Shown here in pieces: positions 17,863 through 25,911 of a stretch of 52,734 nucleotides of DNA (position 1 is the stretch's first letter; each line of letters begins with the position of its first letter). The notes beneath the pieces are model-generated. The model did not search any database. It saw only the letters and a program-made list of their open reading frames with translations, and was not told the origin of the DNA. Source of the DNA: Nitrospirota bacterium (GTDB lineage: Bacteria; NPL-UPA2; JAADIA01); the NCBI GenBank assembly GCA_013151555.1, contig JAADIA010000044.1, positions 1 to 52,734 of the forward strand, given 5' to 3'. The position numbers and the translations under genes are program-made.

Positions 17863-18816
17863 ATGAAAAAAATTCTCCTGTTAGGTATCGCCTTGATAAT
17901 AGGGCTAACCTCTTCTCCTGTTTCCGTCAGTCATGCTGTTTGGATCTGGACTCCGGAGACAAGGAAATGGATAAATCCTAAATATGCGGTGAAGGAAAAT
18001 CCAGAGAAGCAATTTGCCCAGGCAGAAGGACTCTTCCAAAACAAGGAATACGAAAAAGCAATAGCTGAATACCGCAAGCTTATCAAGAATTATCCTGATA
18101 GTGCTTATGCTCCCCGTTCTCAATATGCCATCGGGGCCTCCTATGAAGCACTGGGAAAATATTACCGGGCAGTCGAGGAATACCAGAAAGTTATCGATAA
18201 CTATCCATCCAGCAATAAGGTCGCCGATATTGTCGAGAGTCAGTACCGTCTGGGAAATTTCCTCTTCGGGGAAGAGATCAAGAGTAAACTCAAGAAGGCC
18301 TTTGTTGAAAGCAACTACGAAAAGGCAGCCAAGGCATATCAACTAGTCATCAAGAATGCTCCTTATAGTAAAAGAGCCGCCGAGGTCCAGTATAGAATAG
18401 GGTTAAGCTACCGCAAGCAGGGAAATTTCCCCGAAGCTATTTCCGAATACCAGAAAGTTATCGATAACTATCCTAAGAGTCCCTGGGTGGAAAAAGCTTA
18501 CTACGATATTGGGCTCTCTTACCTCTCTCAGTTAATCCCTACCCTTTACGATCAGACAAGGACCGATTCTGCCCTCAAGCAATTTCAGGAGTTCCGAAAA
18601 CGTTTCCCGGACAGCAAATTGACCGGGGAGGTAGAAAAAAAGATAAAGTTCCTGAAGAAACGGAAAGCAAAGAGACTTTATCAAATCGCTCAATTTTACG
18701 AGAAAGGGGGAAGCCTCCAGGCAGCGAGAATCTATTATCAGGAAGTTATAGATAAATATCCGGCAAGTGATTGGGGGATGCTTTCCCGGGAGAGGTTAAG
18801 TGAATTGGAAAAGTAA
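17863..18816 (+). CDS. BamD/YbgF-like TPR outer-membrane biogenesis protein
   Basis: Exported protein of 317 residues with a signal peptide (residues 3-25). At least four tetratricopeptide-type helical repeats follow, with near-identical signatures such as AIAEYRKLIKNYPDS, AVEEYQKVIDNYPSS, AISEYQKVIDNYPKS and AARIYYQEVIDKYPAS. This arrangement matches BamD-like components of the beta-barrel assembly machinery. Unlike classical BamD there is no lipobox cysteine, so it may be periplasmic. It overlaps the start of lptE by 17 bases, which suits an outer-membrane assembly operon. CpoB/YbgF is the alternative. Confidence 0.8.
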   Translation: MKKILLLGIALIIGLTSSPVSVSHAVWIWTPETRKWINPKYAVKENPEKQFAQAEGLFQNKEYEKAIAEYRKLIKNYPDSAYAPRSQYAIGASYEALGKYYRAVEEYQKVIDNYPSSNKVADIVESQYRLGNFLFGEEIKSKLKKAFVESNYEKAAKAYQLVIKNAPYSKRAAEVQYRIGLSYRKQGNFPEAISEYQKVIDNYPKSPWVEKAYYDIGLSYLSQLIPTLYDQTRTDSALKQFQEFRKRFPDSKLTGEVEKKIKFLKKRKAKRLYQIAQFYEKGGSLQAARIYYQEVIDKYPASDWGMLSRERLSELEK

Positions 18817-19309
18817 GATAAGCAGTTCTTCCTTCCTTGTCCTGTTGCTGATGTTAGTAGGAGGTTGTGGTTATAGTCCCCGGCCTTTATTAGGAACCGG
18901 CTTAAGATCTATTGCCATTGATAATCTGGAGAATGAAACTTACGAACATAGCCTGGGCGTTTCGGTAACGAAAGCAGTTAGGGATGAGTTCATCTTCGAT
19001 GGAACTTTAAAGGTAGTAGGAGATGCTCAAGCAGACCTTCTGCTCTCAGGAGCAGTTATCGGCTACACATTTGAACCTCTTTCCTTTTCCCAGAGTGATA
19101 AAGCAGAAAGTTATCGACTGAATATAAGAACCAAGCTTACCCTGAAAAATACAAAGACAGAGAAAGTTGTCTGGCAGGATAAAATTATAGAAGGAGACGC
19201 ACGTTATCTCCTCGTTGGCTCTTTAGCAGTAACAAAAGCCCAGGCCCAGGACAAGGCCTTGCAGAATTTAGCCAGGGAAATTCTCCGTCAGACAATAGAT
19301 ATCTGGTAG
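18800..19309 (+). CDS. lptE: LPS-assembly lipoprotein LptE
   Basis: Lipoprotein of 169 residues, starting with GTG inside the end of the BamD-like gene. The lipobox VGGCGY puts the lipidated cysteine at C23. The block 'GYSPRPLLGTGLRSIAIDNLENETYEHSLGVSVTKAV' is characteristic of LptE, the plug that partners LptD in lipopolysaccharide export. The C-terminal helix region (QALQ-like ALQNLAREILRQ) also fits. This gene supports a lipopolysaccharide-bearing outer membrane. holA follows after 52 bases, the usual neighbour of lptE in many bacteria. Confidence 0.88.
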   Translation: MNWKSKISSSSFLVLLLMLVGGCGYSPRPLLGTGLRSIAIDNLENETYEHSLGVSVTKAVRDEFIFDGTLKVVGDAQADLLLSGAVIGYTFEPLSFSQSDKAESYRLNIRTKLTLKNTKTEKVVWQDKIIEGDARYLLVGSLAVTKAQAQDKALQNLAREILRQTIDIW

Positions 19310-19361
19310 CTTTTCTCTTCAATCCGACCTGCCTAACGGCTGGTCGCCCAAAGAAATCTTT

Positions 19362-20351
19362 ATGAATTATCAGCAATTCTTACATATCCTTGAGGGGGAG
19401 AGATTATCTCCCATCTATCTTTTTTCCGGCGAAGAGGAGTTCTTGAAGGAAGAGGTCATAAAAAGACTTAGGGATTCTCTCCTCGCTCCCGGAGCAATTG
19501 ACCTTAACTACCATCTCTTTTATGGAAAAGAAGATAGCGGGGCAAAAATAGTGGAAGCTGCTTCAACTCTCCCTTTTCTATCAGAGAAAAGATTGGTAGT
19601 GGTCAAGGAAGGAGAAAAATTAAGAGCTTCCGATAAGAAGGAAATAGCCGATTATATACAATCTCCTTCCCCCTCTACCTGCATGGTCATTCTGATGGAT
19701 AAAATCGACCGGCGGGAAAGTTTCTCTTCCCTCCTGCTCAAATCCGGTAAGGAAGTTTCCTTTAAGTCAATACCCGAAAGAGAAATCCTCGGATGGATCA
19801 ATAATTGGGCAAAAAAGGAAGGGAAAAAAATAGCTCCCCGGGCAGCCTTCGAACTTAAGGAAAGGGTGGGTAGAAACTTAAGAGAACTGACCGGTCATTT
19901 AACCAAACTTTTTCTCTATGCCGGGAATAAGACGGATATTGGAATAGAGGAAGTGAGAATCCTGGTGGGAGAAGGAAAAGAAACGAGCGGCTTTGACCTC
20001 ACCGAAGCCCTCAGTGAAAAAAAGAAAGGCAAGGCCCTCAAAACGCTAAACAAAATCTTAGTTGAGGGGAAAAAAGCCCCGGAGATAATCGGCCTAATAT
20101 CCTGGCAGATGAGACGGATAGCTGAAGCTAAGAGCCGGATAGTTCGGGGAGAAACACCAACGGAGGTCTGTCAATCCTTAGGAATACTTCCTTTCTTTAG
20201 AAAGAAATTTCTTTCCCAGGTGAAGAAATTCTCTCTCTCTAAATTAAGGGAGAATTTCTCCTCTCTATTAGAGGCCGACCAGCAATTCAAATCGGGGAAG
20301 TTAACTCCGAATTTAATTCTCGAACTTCTGGTAATTAAGCTCTGTACTTGA
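19362..20351 (+). CDS. holA: DNA polymerase III subunit delta
   Basis: Protein of 329 residues matching HolA, the clamp-loader wrench that opens the sliding clamp. YLFSGEEEFLKEEVIKRLR near the N-terminus and the loop 'SLPFLSEKRLVVVKEGEKL' type segment (here TLPFLSEKRLVVVKEG) are standard. The C-terminal collar domain ends LELLVIKLCT. As usual for the subunit, the Walker motif is degenerate. The gene ends head-to-head with rpsT, an arrangement seen in many genomes. Confidence 0.94.
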   Translation: MNYQQFLHILEGERLSPIYLFSGEEEFLKEEVIKRLRDSLLAPGAIDLNYHLFYGKEDSGAKIVEAASTLPFLSEKRLVVVKEGEKLRASDKKEIADYIQSPSPSTCMVILMDKIDRRESFSSLLLKSGKEVSFKSIPEREILGWINNWAKKEGKKIAPRAAFELKERVGRNLRELTGHLTKLFLYAGNKTDIGIEEVRILVGEGKETSGFDLTEALSEKKKGKALKTLNKILVEGKKAPEIIGLISWQMRRIAEAKSRIVRGETPTEVCQSLGILPFFRKKFLSQVKKFSLSKLRENFSSLLEADQQFKSGKLTPNLILELLVIKLCT

Positions 20352-20397
20352 GAGGTGAGACACATTTGTGCCTCAAAGCCTTGTCCGCATCGAAGGG

Positions 20398-20673
20398 TTA
20401 ACTGGAGGCAGTTGTTAACTTATTCACTTTCTTAGCCAAACGGGACTTCTTCCGCCAAGCAGTATTTTTGTGAATTACGCCTTTGGAAGCGGCCCGGTCC
20501 AAAGCCGAACTCGCCTTGAGGAAAGCTCCCTTCGCTTCTTCTTCTTTCTTAAGCTCGATAGTTTGATTAAAGCCTTTAATCAGTACCTTCAAGGATTTCT
20601 TAACTTTAAGATTCCTATCTCGCTTCTTTTTATCTGTTTTTAACCTTTTCTTGGCTGACTTGGTTGCGGGCAT
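20398..20673 (-). CDS. rpsT: 30S ribosomal protein S20
   Basis: Basic protein of 91 residues with the bS20 start MPATKSAKKRLKTDKKKRDRN and the conserved 'KGVIHKNTAWRKKSRLAKKVNKL' end. S20 binds 16S rRNA early in small-subunit assembly. The ATG at 20673 is selected because AGGAGGAG lies eight bases upstream; seven extra codons to 20694 are not needed. Convergent with holA. Confidence 0.97.
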   Translation of the reverse strand: MPATKSAKKRLKTDKKKRDRNLKVKKSLKVLIKGFNQTIELKKEEEAKGAFLKASSALDRAASKGVIHKNTAWRKKSRLAKKVNKLTTASS

Positions 20674-20812
20674 ATACCTCACTCCTCCTAACAATAGTTC
20701 GTTTCGCTCACGGTTTCAGGCTATCTGCAACGAACAGTTACAGGCAGCTATGTTTTCACAGGAAAGACAGCTTATCTTCCAAAAGGGCTATTATCCCATT
20801 ACATAGATTTTT

Positions 20813-20841
20813 ACCTTATCATATAAAAAGACGGCTGTCAA
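20813..20841 (-). promoter_or_regulatory. Candidate rpsT promoter
   Basis: On the minus strand a perfect TTGACA (20836-20841) is followed after 17 bases by TAAGGT (20813-20818). The -10 is weak but spacing is ideal. The start would be near 20806, giving rpsT a leader of about 130 bases, long enough for autogenous control, which is known for S20 in other bacteria. Confidence 0.45.
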
Positions 20842-20866
20842 ACATAATTTAGGCACCCGTTCCTGT

Positions 20867-21490
20867 TCACTCCAGGGGCAGATTCCACTTAAAGGTTCTT
20901 TTTTTCGCCCCAGCCAAACCTTTAATGACTAACTCCATAAATTTGGCCTTGTTGCTGATAACGGGATTGCCCCGGGCATCATCGCCGGAGAAGATAAGAA
21001 TTCCGACTCGGTGATGATTGGGCATAGAGGGCATATCTGAAAGACCTTCTTTCCAACCCACCGCCTTGTATTCCTTACCCCATGCATCTCTCAAGAAACT
21101 TATCTTCTTCATCCGGTACTTAGAAAGGTTAAGCGTAGGGCAAACCTGAGAGCCCACATGAGTGGTCAAGCCAACGACGAAGAGGATGTTCTTACCTCCA
21201 TCCCAATATTTCTCCAGCATTGCCAATCGTGCCGGATCGATTTCGTCCTTCATCGCTTTCAGGGTCTCAAAAAAACGGGGGGAAACATAAGTCACCTCTA
21301 CCCTAGCCTTCCCAGACTCATCAGTCTGGAAATAGACCTGCCCCGCTTCTTTATAAGCATCATTTGGGAACAGTTCCATGTTTGTGGGGCAAGCTTTGCC
21401 CATCTGTCCCCTGGCTTGCCCGGGCCAGAAAGCGAGAACGGAAACTAACGCCAGAAAACCAACCAAGAATAACTTCTTCACTATTTCCAC
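20867..21490 (-). CDS. Exported protein of unknown function
   Basis: Protein of 207 residues with a signal peptide (hydrophobic residues 7-22, cleavage near ARGQ). The mature part has two cysteines (KACPTN and QVCPTL) that might pair in the periplasm. The segment 'VYFQTDESGKARVEVTYVSPRFFETL' looks beta-rich, and 'FVVGLTTHVGSQVCP' is distinctive. I do not recognise a family. A GGAGG site precedes the ATG. It lies between rpsT and a cation antiporter on the same strand, with about 100 bases on each side. Confidence 0.75.
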   Translation of the reverse strand: MEIVKKLFLVGFLALVSVLAFWPGQARGQMGKACPTNMELFPNDAYKEAGQVYFQTDESGKARVEVTYVSPRFFETLKAMKDEIDPARLAMLEKYWDGGKNILFVVGLTTHVGSQVCPTLNLSKYRMKKISFLRDAWGKEYKAVGWKEGLSDMPSMPNHHRVGILIFSGDDARGNPVISNKAKFMELVIKGLAGAKKRTFKWNLPLE

Positions 21491-21591
21491 CTCCTTTTTT
21501 AAACTTCTTGCTCTGGACTATTACGGATAGAATCAAAAACTCCCAATTAAAAATTGTTTTTGATTTACCTTGATTTTTCGTCTTGTATTTT

Positions 21592-23016
21592 TCATTGATT
21601 CGGTAGGTTCCTCTCCCCTAATTCCGGAAGGGCCCGCCTTAACCATACGGGAGTAATAAAGGTGGTTACCATAATCATTATTACCAGAGCCGTGTACTGC
21701 CAGGGCAGAATTATCCTGTTCAATAGACCATAGACGGCAAACACCAGGGCTACCTCGCCGCGGGGGATCATTCCTACTCCTACCGCATATCTATTGACTG
21801 TCTTATCGATAACTCCCCAGCCGGAGATAAGCTCGCTAATAATGGCCACTACTGAGAACACCCCGGCTATTATCAAAATCCGGGATAAGTTGCCGGAAAT
21901 TCCCGAGAGGTCAACCATAATCCCTATGGCAACAAAGAAGAAGGGAATAAACACCTCCCCGATAGGCTTCAACTGGTCGCGAATTTTATTGTGCTCAAAT
22001 GCCTGAGCTAAGATAAGGCCGGCCACAAAGGCTCCAATTACATAAGCTAATCCGGTTACATCAGCCAAATAGGACATCAGGAGCATAAAAGAAAAAGCAG
22101 TGGTAATTAAGATGCCTTTCACTCTTAACTTCACCACCCTATTGAACCATCTCGGAATCCATTTAACGCCAATCCACAAACTGAGGATTAAAAATCCAAT
22201 ACCGATGCCGGTTGTAGTCAGGATAGCCTGTGGTCTCAAGGTCCCGGTTAAATACAGAACCGTTACTCCGGAGAGGATTATTAAACCGCCGACATCATTT
22301 AAGGCCGCTGCTCCCAGGATAATCCTGGCCTCCTTGCTCCTCAATTTTCCTAAATCCGAGAGGACGCCCGCGGTAATACCGATGCTGGTAGCTGTAAGCG
22401 TCCCCCCGATAAACAGATGTATTAACCGGATATCGCTCCAGTACCCTACCTTGGCGAAAAAGAGGGAAGCAGCGTATCCCAGGACGAAGGAAACGATAAT
22501 CCCTAAAATGGCTACTAAAAGAGAGGACTTTCCTACCCGAACAAACTCCCTTATATTATAACCTAAGCCTACCTGAAACAAAAGAATAATGACCCCGATC
22601 TGACAGAGCAGACCGATAACTTTCGCCTCCATAATGTTTGCTAAATTATCTACTACATACCCGGAACTCTCCCCGGCAATTTTCAACAAAATCAAGGGGG
22701 AAGGCACAAGTTTTAACAGGCTGGGACCGATAATTATCCCAGCCGACAACTCGCCTAAAACCATTGGCTGCTTCAAGCGCTGAGCGACTATTCCTCCCAA
22801 CTTGGCAGCTACCAGGATAATCAGAAGGTCCAAAAGAATTCGCTGGAGATTCCATAGTCCTTCGGACTGACTCGCCCCAGCAGAAATTTTGCTTTTATCC
22901 TCAGAAATATTGGTATTTCCAAGGGAACTGCTTTCCGAAGATGGTTCCTGAGCAAAGGCCGGGAATAAGAGATGAATCAAGAGTAAAATAACTATAAAGA
23001 TAGAGGTTTTCTTCAT
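21592..23016 (-). CDS. Cation:proton antiporter (CPA2/Kef type)
   Basis: Membrane protein of 474 residues with about twelve hydrophobic segments after a cleavable-looking N-terminal signal and a Ser-rich linker (residues 1-55). Blocks such as KQPMVLGELSAGIIIGPSLL, GGTLTATSIGITAGVL and 'GAAALNDVGGLIIL' (the paired Asn-Asp of the ion site) are typical of CPA2 Na+ or K+/H+ exchangers. No C-terminal TrkA domain is attached, but a TrkA-type K+ channel is encoded next. Potassium or pH homeostasis is inferred. Confidence 0.9.
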   Translation of the reverse strand: MKKTSIFIVILLLIHLLFPAFAQEPSSESSSLGNTNISEDKSKISAGASQSEGLWNLQRILLDLLIILVAAKLGGIVAQRLKQPMVLGELSAGIIIGPSLLKLVPSPLILLKIAGESSGYVVDNLANIMEAKVIGLLCQIGVIILLFQVGLGYNIREFVRVGKSSLLVAILGIIVSFVLGYAASLFFAKVGYWSDIRLIHLFIGGTLTATSIGITAGVLSDLGKLRSKEARIILGAAALNDVGGLIILSGVTVLYLTGTLRPQAILTTTGIGIGFLILSLWIGVKWIPRWFNRVVKLRVKGILITTAFSFMLLMSYLADVTGLAYVIGAFVAGLILAQAFEHNKIRDQLKPIGEVFIPFFFVAIGIMVDLSGISGNLSRILIIAGVFSVVAIISELISGWGVIDKTVNRYAVGVGMIPRGEVALVFAVYGLLNRIILPWQYTALVIMIMVTTFITPVWLRRALPELGERNLPNQ

Positions 23017-23159
23017 CTGAGCTTACTCCGAACTTTTCTCACCAATCCGGCCAATCTACAACTAAGGGCGACTCCGGTCGCCCCTAAGCGCAAGGGTATT
23101 CTGTCAATCTTGCTTGCCTTTACCCATCCCGGTTTGCTCATTGATCTGGTTATCCTCTT

Positions 23160-23867
23160 TTATAACTTTGCTTTGTCAATCATCATCCGGGCGCCGGCAT
23201 CGTGGCAGGCAACCACATCATCCGCACCGGCTTTCTTAAGTTTAGCAATGTTGCGGCTATTTTCTGTCTTAGCGACGACATACAGGGAAGGATTAAGGAG
23301 CTTGGCAGTCAAGGTAACGAACACGTTATAGGAATCATCCATGGTAACAAAAAGGCATCCGGCCTCTTTTATCCCGGCTCGTTCCAGAACCTCTTCTTCC
23401 CGGGCATCTCCTTCGATAACCGTTAAATTATCTTCCACCATCCTCCGGACATTTTCTTTGTCCTTTTCCACAACCACAAAATCTGCTTTCTTTTCTCTCA
23501 GATTACGCACAATGGCCTTGCCTACCATACTATAGCCGCAGACAAGATAGTGCCCGGTCTTATGAACCTCTCTCTCCGCCATCCCTAACTCCTCCTTGAT
23601 TCTCTTTCCCACCAGCGATTCAAAGACCGTTTGCATAGAGACCAGGGCCGCACCCACCCCGACGATGATTACACCGATGGTTAAAACTTTTCCTGCTACG
23701 GTTTGCGGGGTAATATTGCCATAGCCAATAGTAGTAACGGTAACCAGAGTGAAAAAGAAAGAATCCAGAAGCGTTTTAACATTATCCTCTAATAACCAGA
23801 AACCAACCGTGCCCACGATAACGACCAGAAGCAAAACAGTTAAGGGAATTTTTAGACGTGTCCACAT
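23160..23867 (-). CDS. Two-helix potassium channel with RCK/TrkA-N domain
   Basis: Protein of 235 residues: transmembrane helix (10-27), pore with selectivity filter T-I-G-Y-G (46-50), second helix (62-80), then a Rossmann RCK-N domain with the nucleotide-binding motif CGYSMVG (110-116) and an acidic strand end VVVEKD. This is the MthK-like layout, but the RCK-C domain is missing and the protein stops soon after KAGADDVV. Gating by a nucleotide or ion is the family role. It ends near the antiporter gene; the thioredoxin-like gene precedes it by six bases. Confidence 0.9.
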   Translation of the reverse strand: MWTRLKIPLTVLLLVVIVGTVGFWLLEDNVKTLLDSFFFTLVTVTTIGYGNITPQTVAGKVLTIGVIIVGVGAALVSMQTVFESLVGKRIKEELGMAEREVHKTGHYLVCGYSMVGKAIVRNLREKKADFVVVEKDKENVRRMVEDNLTVIEGDAREEEVLERAGIKEAGCLFVTMDDSYNVFVTLTAKLLNPSLYVVAKTENSRNIAKLKKAGADDVVACHDAGARMMIDKAKL

Positions 23868-23873
23868 AGTCGC

Positions 23874-24128
23874 TTACTTTAAATTATCCAATTTCTCAAT
23901 CAATTTTTGCTTATCGAGTGCCCCGGTGGAAAATAACTCCCCGTTAATAATTACTCCGGGAGAGGACATAATCATATATTTGGAAATTATCTCCTGCCCT
24001 TCCGGCGTAGCCATATCCACTTCCTCAACCACAAGCTCCGGATATTGAGGCTTAATCTCTTCTAAAAGCTTCTTCGCCTTGGCACATTCCCCACAAGCGG
24101 GAGTACTCAAAATCTTCACCTGCATCAT
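23874..24128 (-). CDS. Small thioredoxin/glutaredoxin-like protein
   Basis: Protein of 84 residues of the small thioredoxin-fold type, with redox motif C12-G-E-C15 in STPACGECA and the cis-Pro region MSSPGVIINGEL. Predicted cytoplasmic thiol-disulfide exchange, possibly with the neighbouring metal proteins. I start at the ATG at 24128, since GAGGAGG lies eight bases upstream; the in-frame ATG at 24152 lies inside the upstream repeat and before the ribosome-binding site. A long repeat and hairpin (24138-24256) separate it from the HMA gene. Confidence 0.85.
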   Translation of the reverse strand: MMQVKILSTPACGECAKAKKLLEEIKPQYPELVVEEVDMATPEGQEIISKYMIMSSPGVIINGELFSTGALDKQKLIEKLDNLK

Positions 24129-24137
24129 AACCTTATC

Positions 24138-24195
24138 CTCCTCAATGAACACGTGACTTATGGAGTGTTAACGAACATAAGTCACTGTGTGAATT
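24138..24195 (-). repeat. Hairpin repeat ending in a ribosome-binding site (divergent copy)
   Basis: On the minus strand the unit begins AATTCACACAGTGACTTATG, loops through 13 bases, and closes CATAAGTCACGTGTTCATTG followed by AGGAGG, which serves the thioredoxin-like gene. The 10-bp stem pairs 24153-24162 with 24176-24185. The outer frame AATTCACAC...GTGTTCATT.AGGAG matches the copies at 45327 and 11701; the stem core differs. Confidence 0.7.
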
Positions 24196-24196
24196 G

Positions 24197-24256
24197 ATCC
24201 CGCCGAATATGCCAAAATTATAGAATAGAATTTTGGTATATCTTATGAAGCGGGAT
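24197..24256. other. Long imperfect hairpin
   Basis: ATCCCGC (24197-24203) pairs with GCGGGAT (24250-24256). Inside, ATATGCCAAAATT (24207-24219) pairs with AATTTTGGTATAT (24229-24241) with one mismatch around a nine-base loop. It sits between the HMA gene and the thioredoxin-like gene, directly next to the repeat at 24138. It could attenuate or stabilise the transcript; no T-run follows on the minus strand. Confidence 0.5.
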
Positions 24257-24285
24257 AATAATCCACTGCCTTATTATAATCTGTC

Positions 24286-24504
24286 TTAATCCGGGTCACG
24301 CAGGGTATACCCCAGCGGACTTATGGATTCAGTTAATTTCGACAAACCCGTTTTCTCGTTATCATACTCAATAACGGCTTCTTTATTATCAAAACTTACC
24401 GAAGCGGATTGCACCCCTTCCTGGTTCTTCAGAATCATTTCAATATTAATGGCGCAACTGCCACAATGCATTCCCTCTACCATAAACTTTTTTTTCTCCA
24501 CCAT
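24286..24504 (-). CDS. Heavy-metal-associated (HMA) domain protein
   Basis: Stand-alone HMA domain of 72 residues with the metal-binding motif C14-x-x-C17 in GMHCGSCAINIE, as in copper chaperones of the CopZ/Atx1 fold. It starts two bases after the stop of the DsbD-like gene; I use ATG 24504 because GGAGG lies nine bases upstream. Partnering with the CopA ATPase encoded further upstream is a reasonable inference, as is delivery to the adjacent DsbD-like membrane protein. Confidence 0.9.
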   Translation of the reverse strand: MVEKKKFMVEGMHCGSCAINIEMILKNQEGVQSASVSFDNKEAVIEYDNEKTGLSKLTESISPLGYTLRDPD

Positions 24505-24506
24505 AA

Positions 24507-25760
24507 TCACATTCCTCCCCCCCTGAAGTCAAATAAAGCTAATCCCCAGATAATAAAAATAATCAAAATGATAACAAATGTCCGCAGACTCATCTCTTCT
24601 CTCTTTTTCCGAAGGAAATACCACACTAAAACAAATATCGGGAAAAGCAGATTTATCCAGCCGGCATATTGGATAAAAGGAACTTTGGCTTCAACTTTCT
24701 CAATAGGTATCTTCGCCTCTGCAATACGCTCTCCGCCGATGTTAGCGAAGAACTTGTTCAGACCTGTATGGACAAAAGACCCCTCATACCAGAGGTGACC
24801 AAAAGCACCATTGAGGATGATAAAAGAAGCTATCAGGACCAGGGCCCAGCCGGTAATACTATCTACCAACTTCTTCTTCCGGACCAAGGCCCCGGTGGCA
24901 TTAATCCCCACTATCCCTAAAACGGAAAAGAAAAGAAGAGGTAGCACTCTCCCCAAGCCATTGACTCCCATATAAAAAGCTCCGGTAGTCATGCTGCCGC
25001 TGCCAGCGGCAGCAATAAGGATAAGATAAGTAATCGGATTGGGACAACCCACGCCGGCATTTCCCAGGAATAGCCCCAGGAAAAAAGTTTTCAAATAATC
25101 CGACTGCCGCTGGATAAATCCCGGCGTCTTCGCCAGCGAAGGCATCTTGAAAGTAATCAGCGCTAATTCCGAAAGGCCGAAAACCAGAGCCGCTACTCCC
25201 GCTACCAGGTAAAGTACCCGGGTGGTCTTGTCCAATCCCAGATATTTTCCTGCTACGGCAATCCCGGCCCCGTAAATAGCCAGCATGATAGTCAGCCCGG
25301 CTCCAAAGAGAAGAGCCATAATCAGACCCTTTTTATAACCCTGCCCCATAGAAAGAGGCACGATGACAAAAACCAGGGGCAAAGTACAGGGCAGGAAGAT
25401 ATTGGAGACTCCCCCGGCAAAGGAAAGAGTAGCAGTCAAAGCTGTAGAGGTAGTGGTCGAAACATAAAAAAGAGCCAGGATGATAAAGGAAAGCATCAAA
25501 AAGGCGAAGCTGATAAAATAGATTTTAAGTTTTTGTGCCTTCGCAGCGGTCAGTTCCTCGGGCGATGATGAAGAACGAACCTCCGCCGATACCGGCTGGC
25601 CGCGGAACCCGTAAACAAAGCCCACAAAGAAAAGGATAATAGCCACAAGGGTGTTAAGGGGATGAATTCCATGGCCTACTATCCAGGTGGTAAAGATAAA
25701 ATACAGTAAAGCTCCCACGATGAAAGTTATACCCATGGTTTTATTGGTCTTATTTTTCAT
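24507..25760 (-). CDS. DsbD/CcdA-like transmembrane protein
   Basis: Membrane protein of 417 residues with an N-terminal pair of helices, a six-to-eight helix core and a C-terminal two-helix tail. The core carries the two cysteines expected of the CcdA/DsbD electron-transfer domain: C125 in NIFLPCTLPLV and C239 in NAGVGCPNPITYL. The family moves reducing equivalents from cytoplasmic thioredoxin across the membrane. The extra helices at both ends are not standard for CcdA. Tight coupling to an HMA protein suggests a role with metals or metalated thiols. Confidence 0.85.
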   Translation of the reverse strand: MKNKTNKTMGITFIVGALLYFIFTTWIVGHGIHPLNTLVAIILFFVGFVYGFRGQPVSAEVRSSSSPEELTAAKAQKLKIYFISFAFLMLSFIILALFYVSTTTSTALTATLSFAGGVSNIFLPCTLPLVFVIVPLSMGQGYKKGLIMALLFGAGLTIMLAIYGAGIAVAGKYLGLDKTTRVLYLVAGVAALVFGLSELALITFKMPSLAKTPGFIQRQSDYLKTFFLGLFLGNAGVGCPNPITYLILIAAAGSGSMTTGAFYMGVNGLGRVLPLLFFSVLGIVGINATGALVRKKKLVDSITGWALVLIASFIILNGAFGHLWYEGSFVHTGLNKFFANIGGERIAEAKIPIEKVEAKVPFIQYAGWINLLFPIFVLVWYFLRKKREEMSLRTFVIILIIFIIWGLALFDFRGGGM

Positions 25761-25799
25761 TGATACTTTCCTATCTCTTTAAAATATACTGTTAAATTT

Positions 25800-25890
25800 A
25801 AACTACGGATAGATAAGCTATCCCAGACGTTAGACAAAAAGCTGGGAAATCTTTTAGTCTACCGCCTACAGTCTATAGTCCATAATCCGG
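25800..25890. repeat. Word repeats of TATAGACTATGGACT type
   Basis: CAGACGTTAGACAAAAAGCT near 25826 and GTCTACCGCCTACAGTCTAT near 25858 are loosely periodic and partly complementary. The same word class recurs at 50697-50760 in the opposite orientation. They fill the gap between the beta-propeller and DsbD-like genes. Confidence 0.5.
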
Positions 25891-25911
25891 AGTCTGTTTA
25901 ATCAGGGGTTT

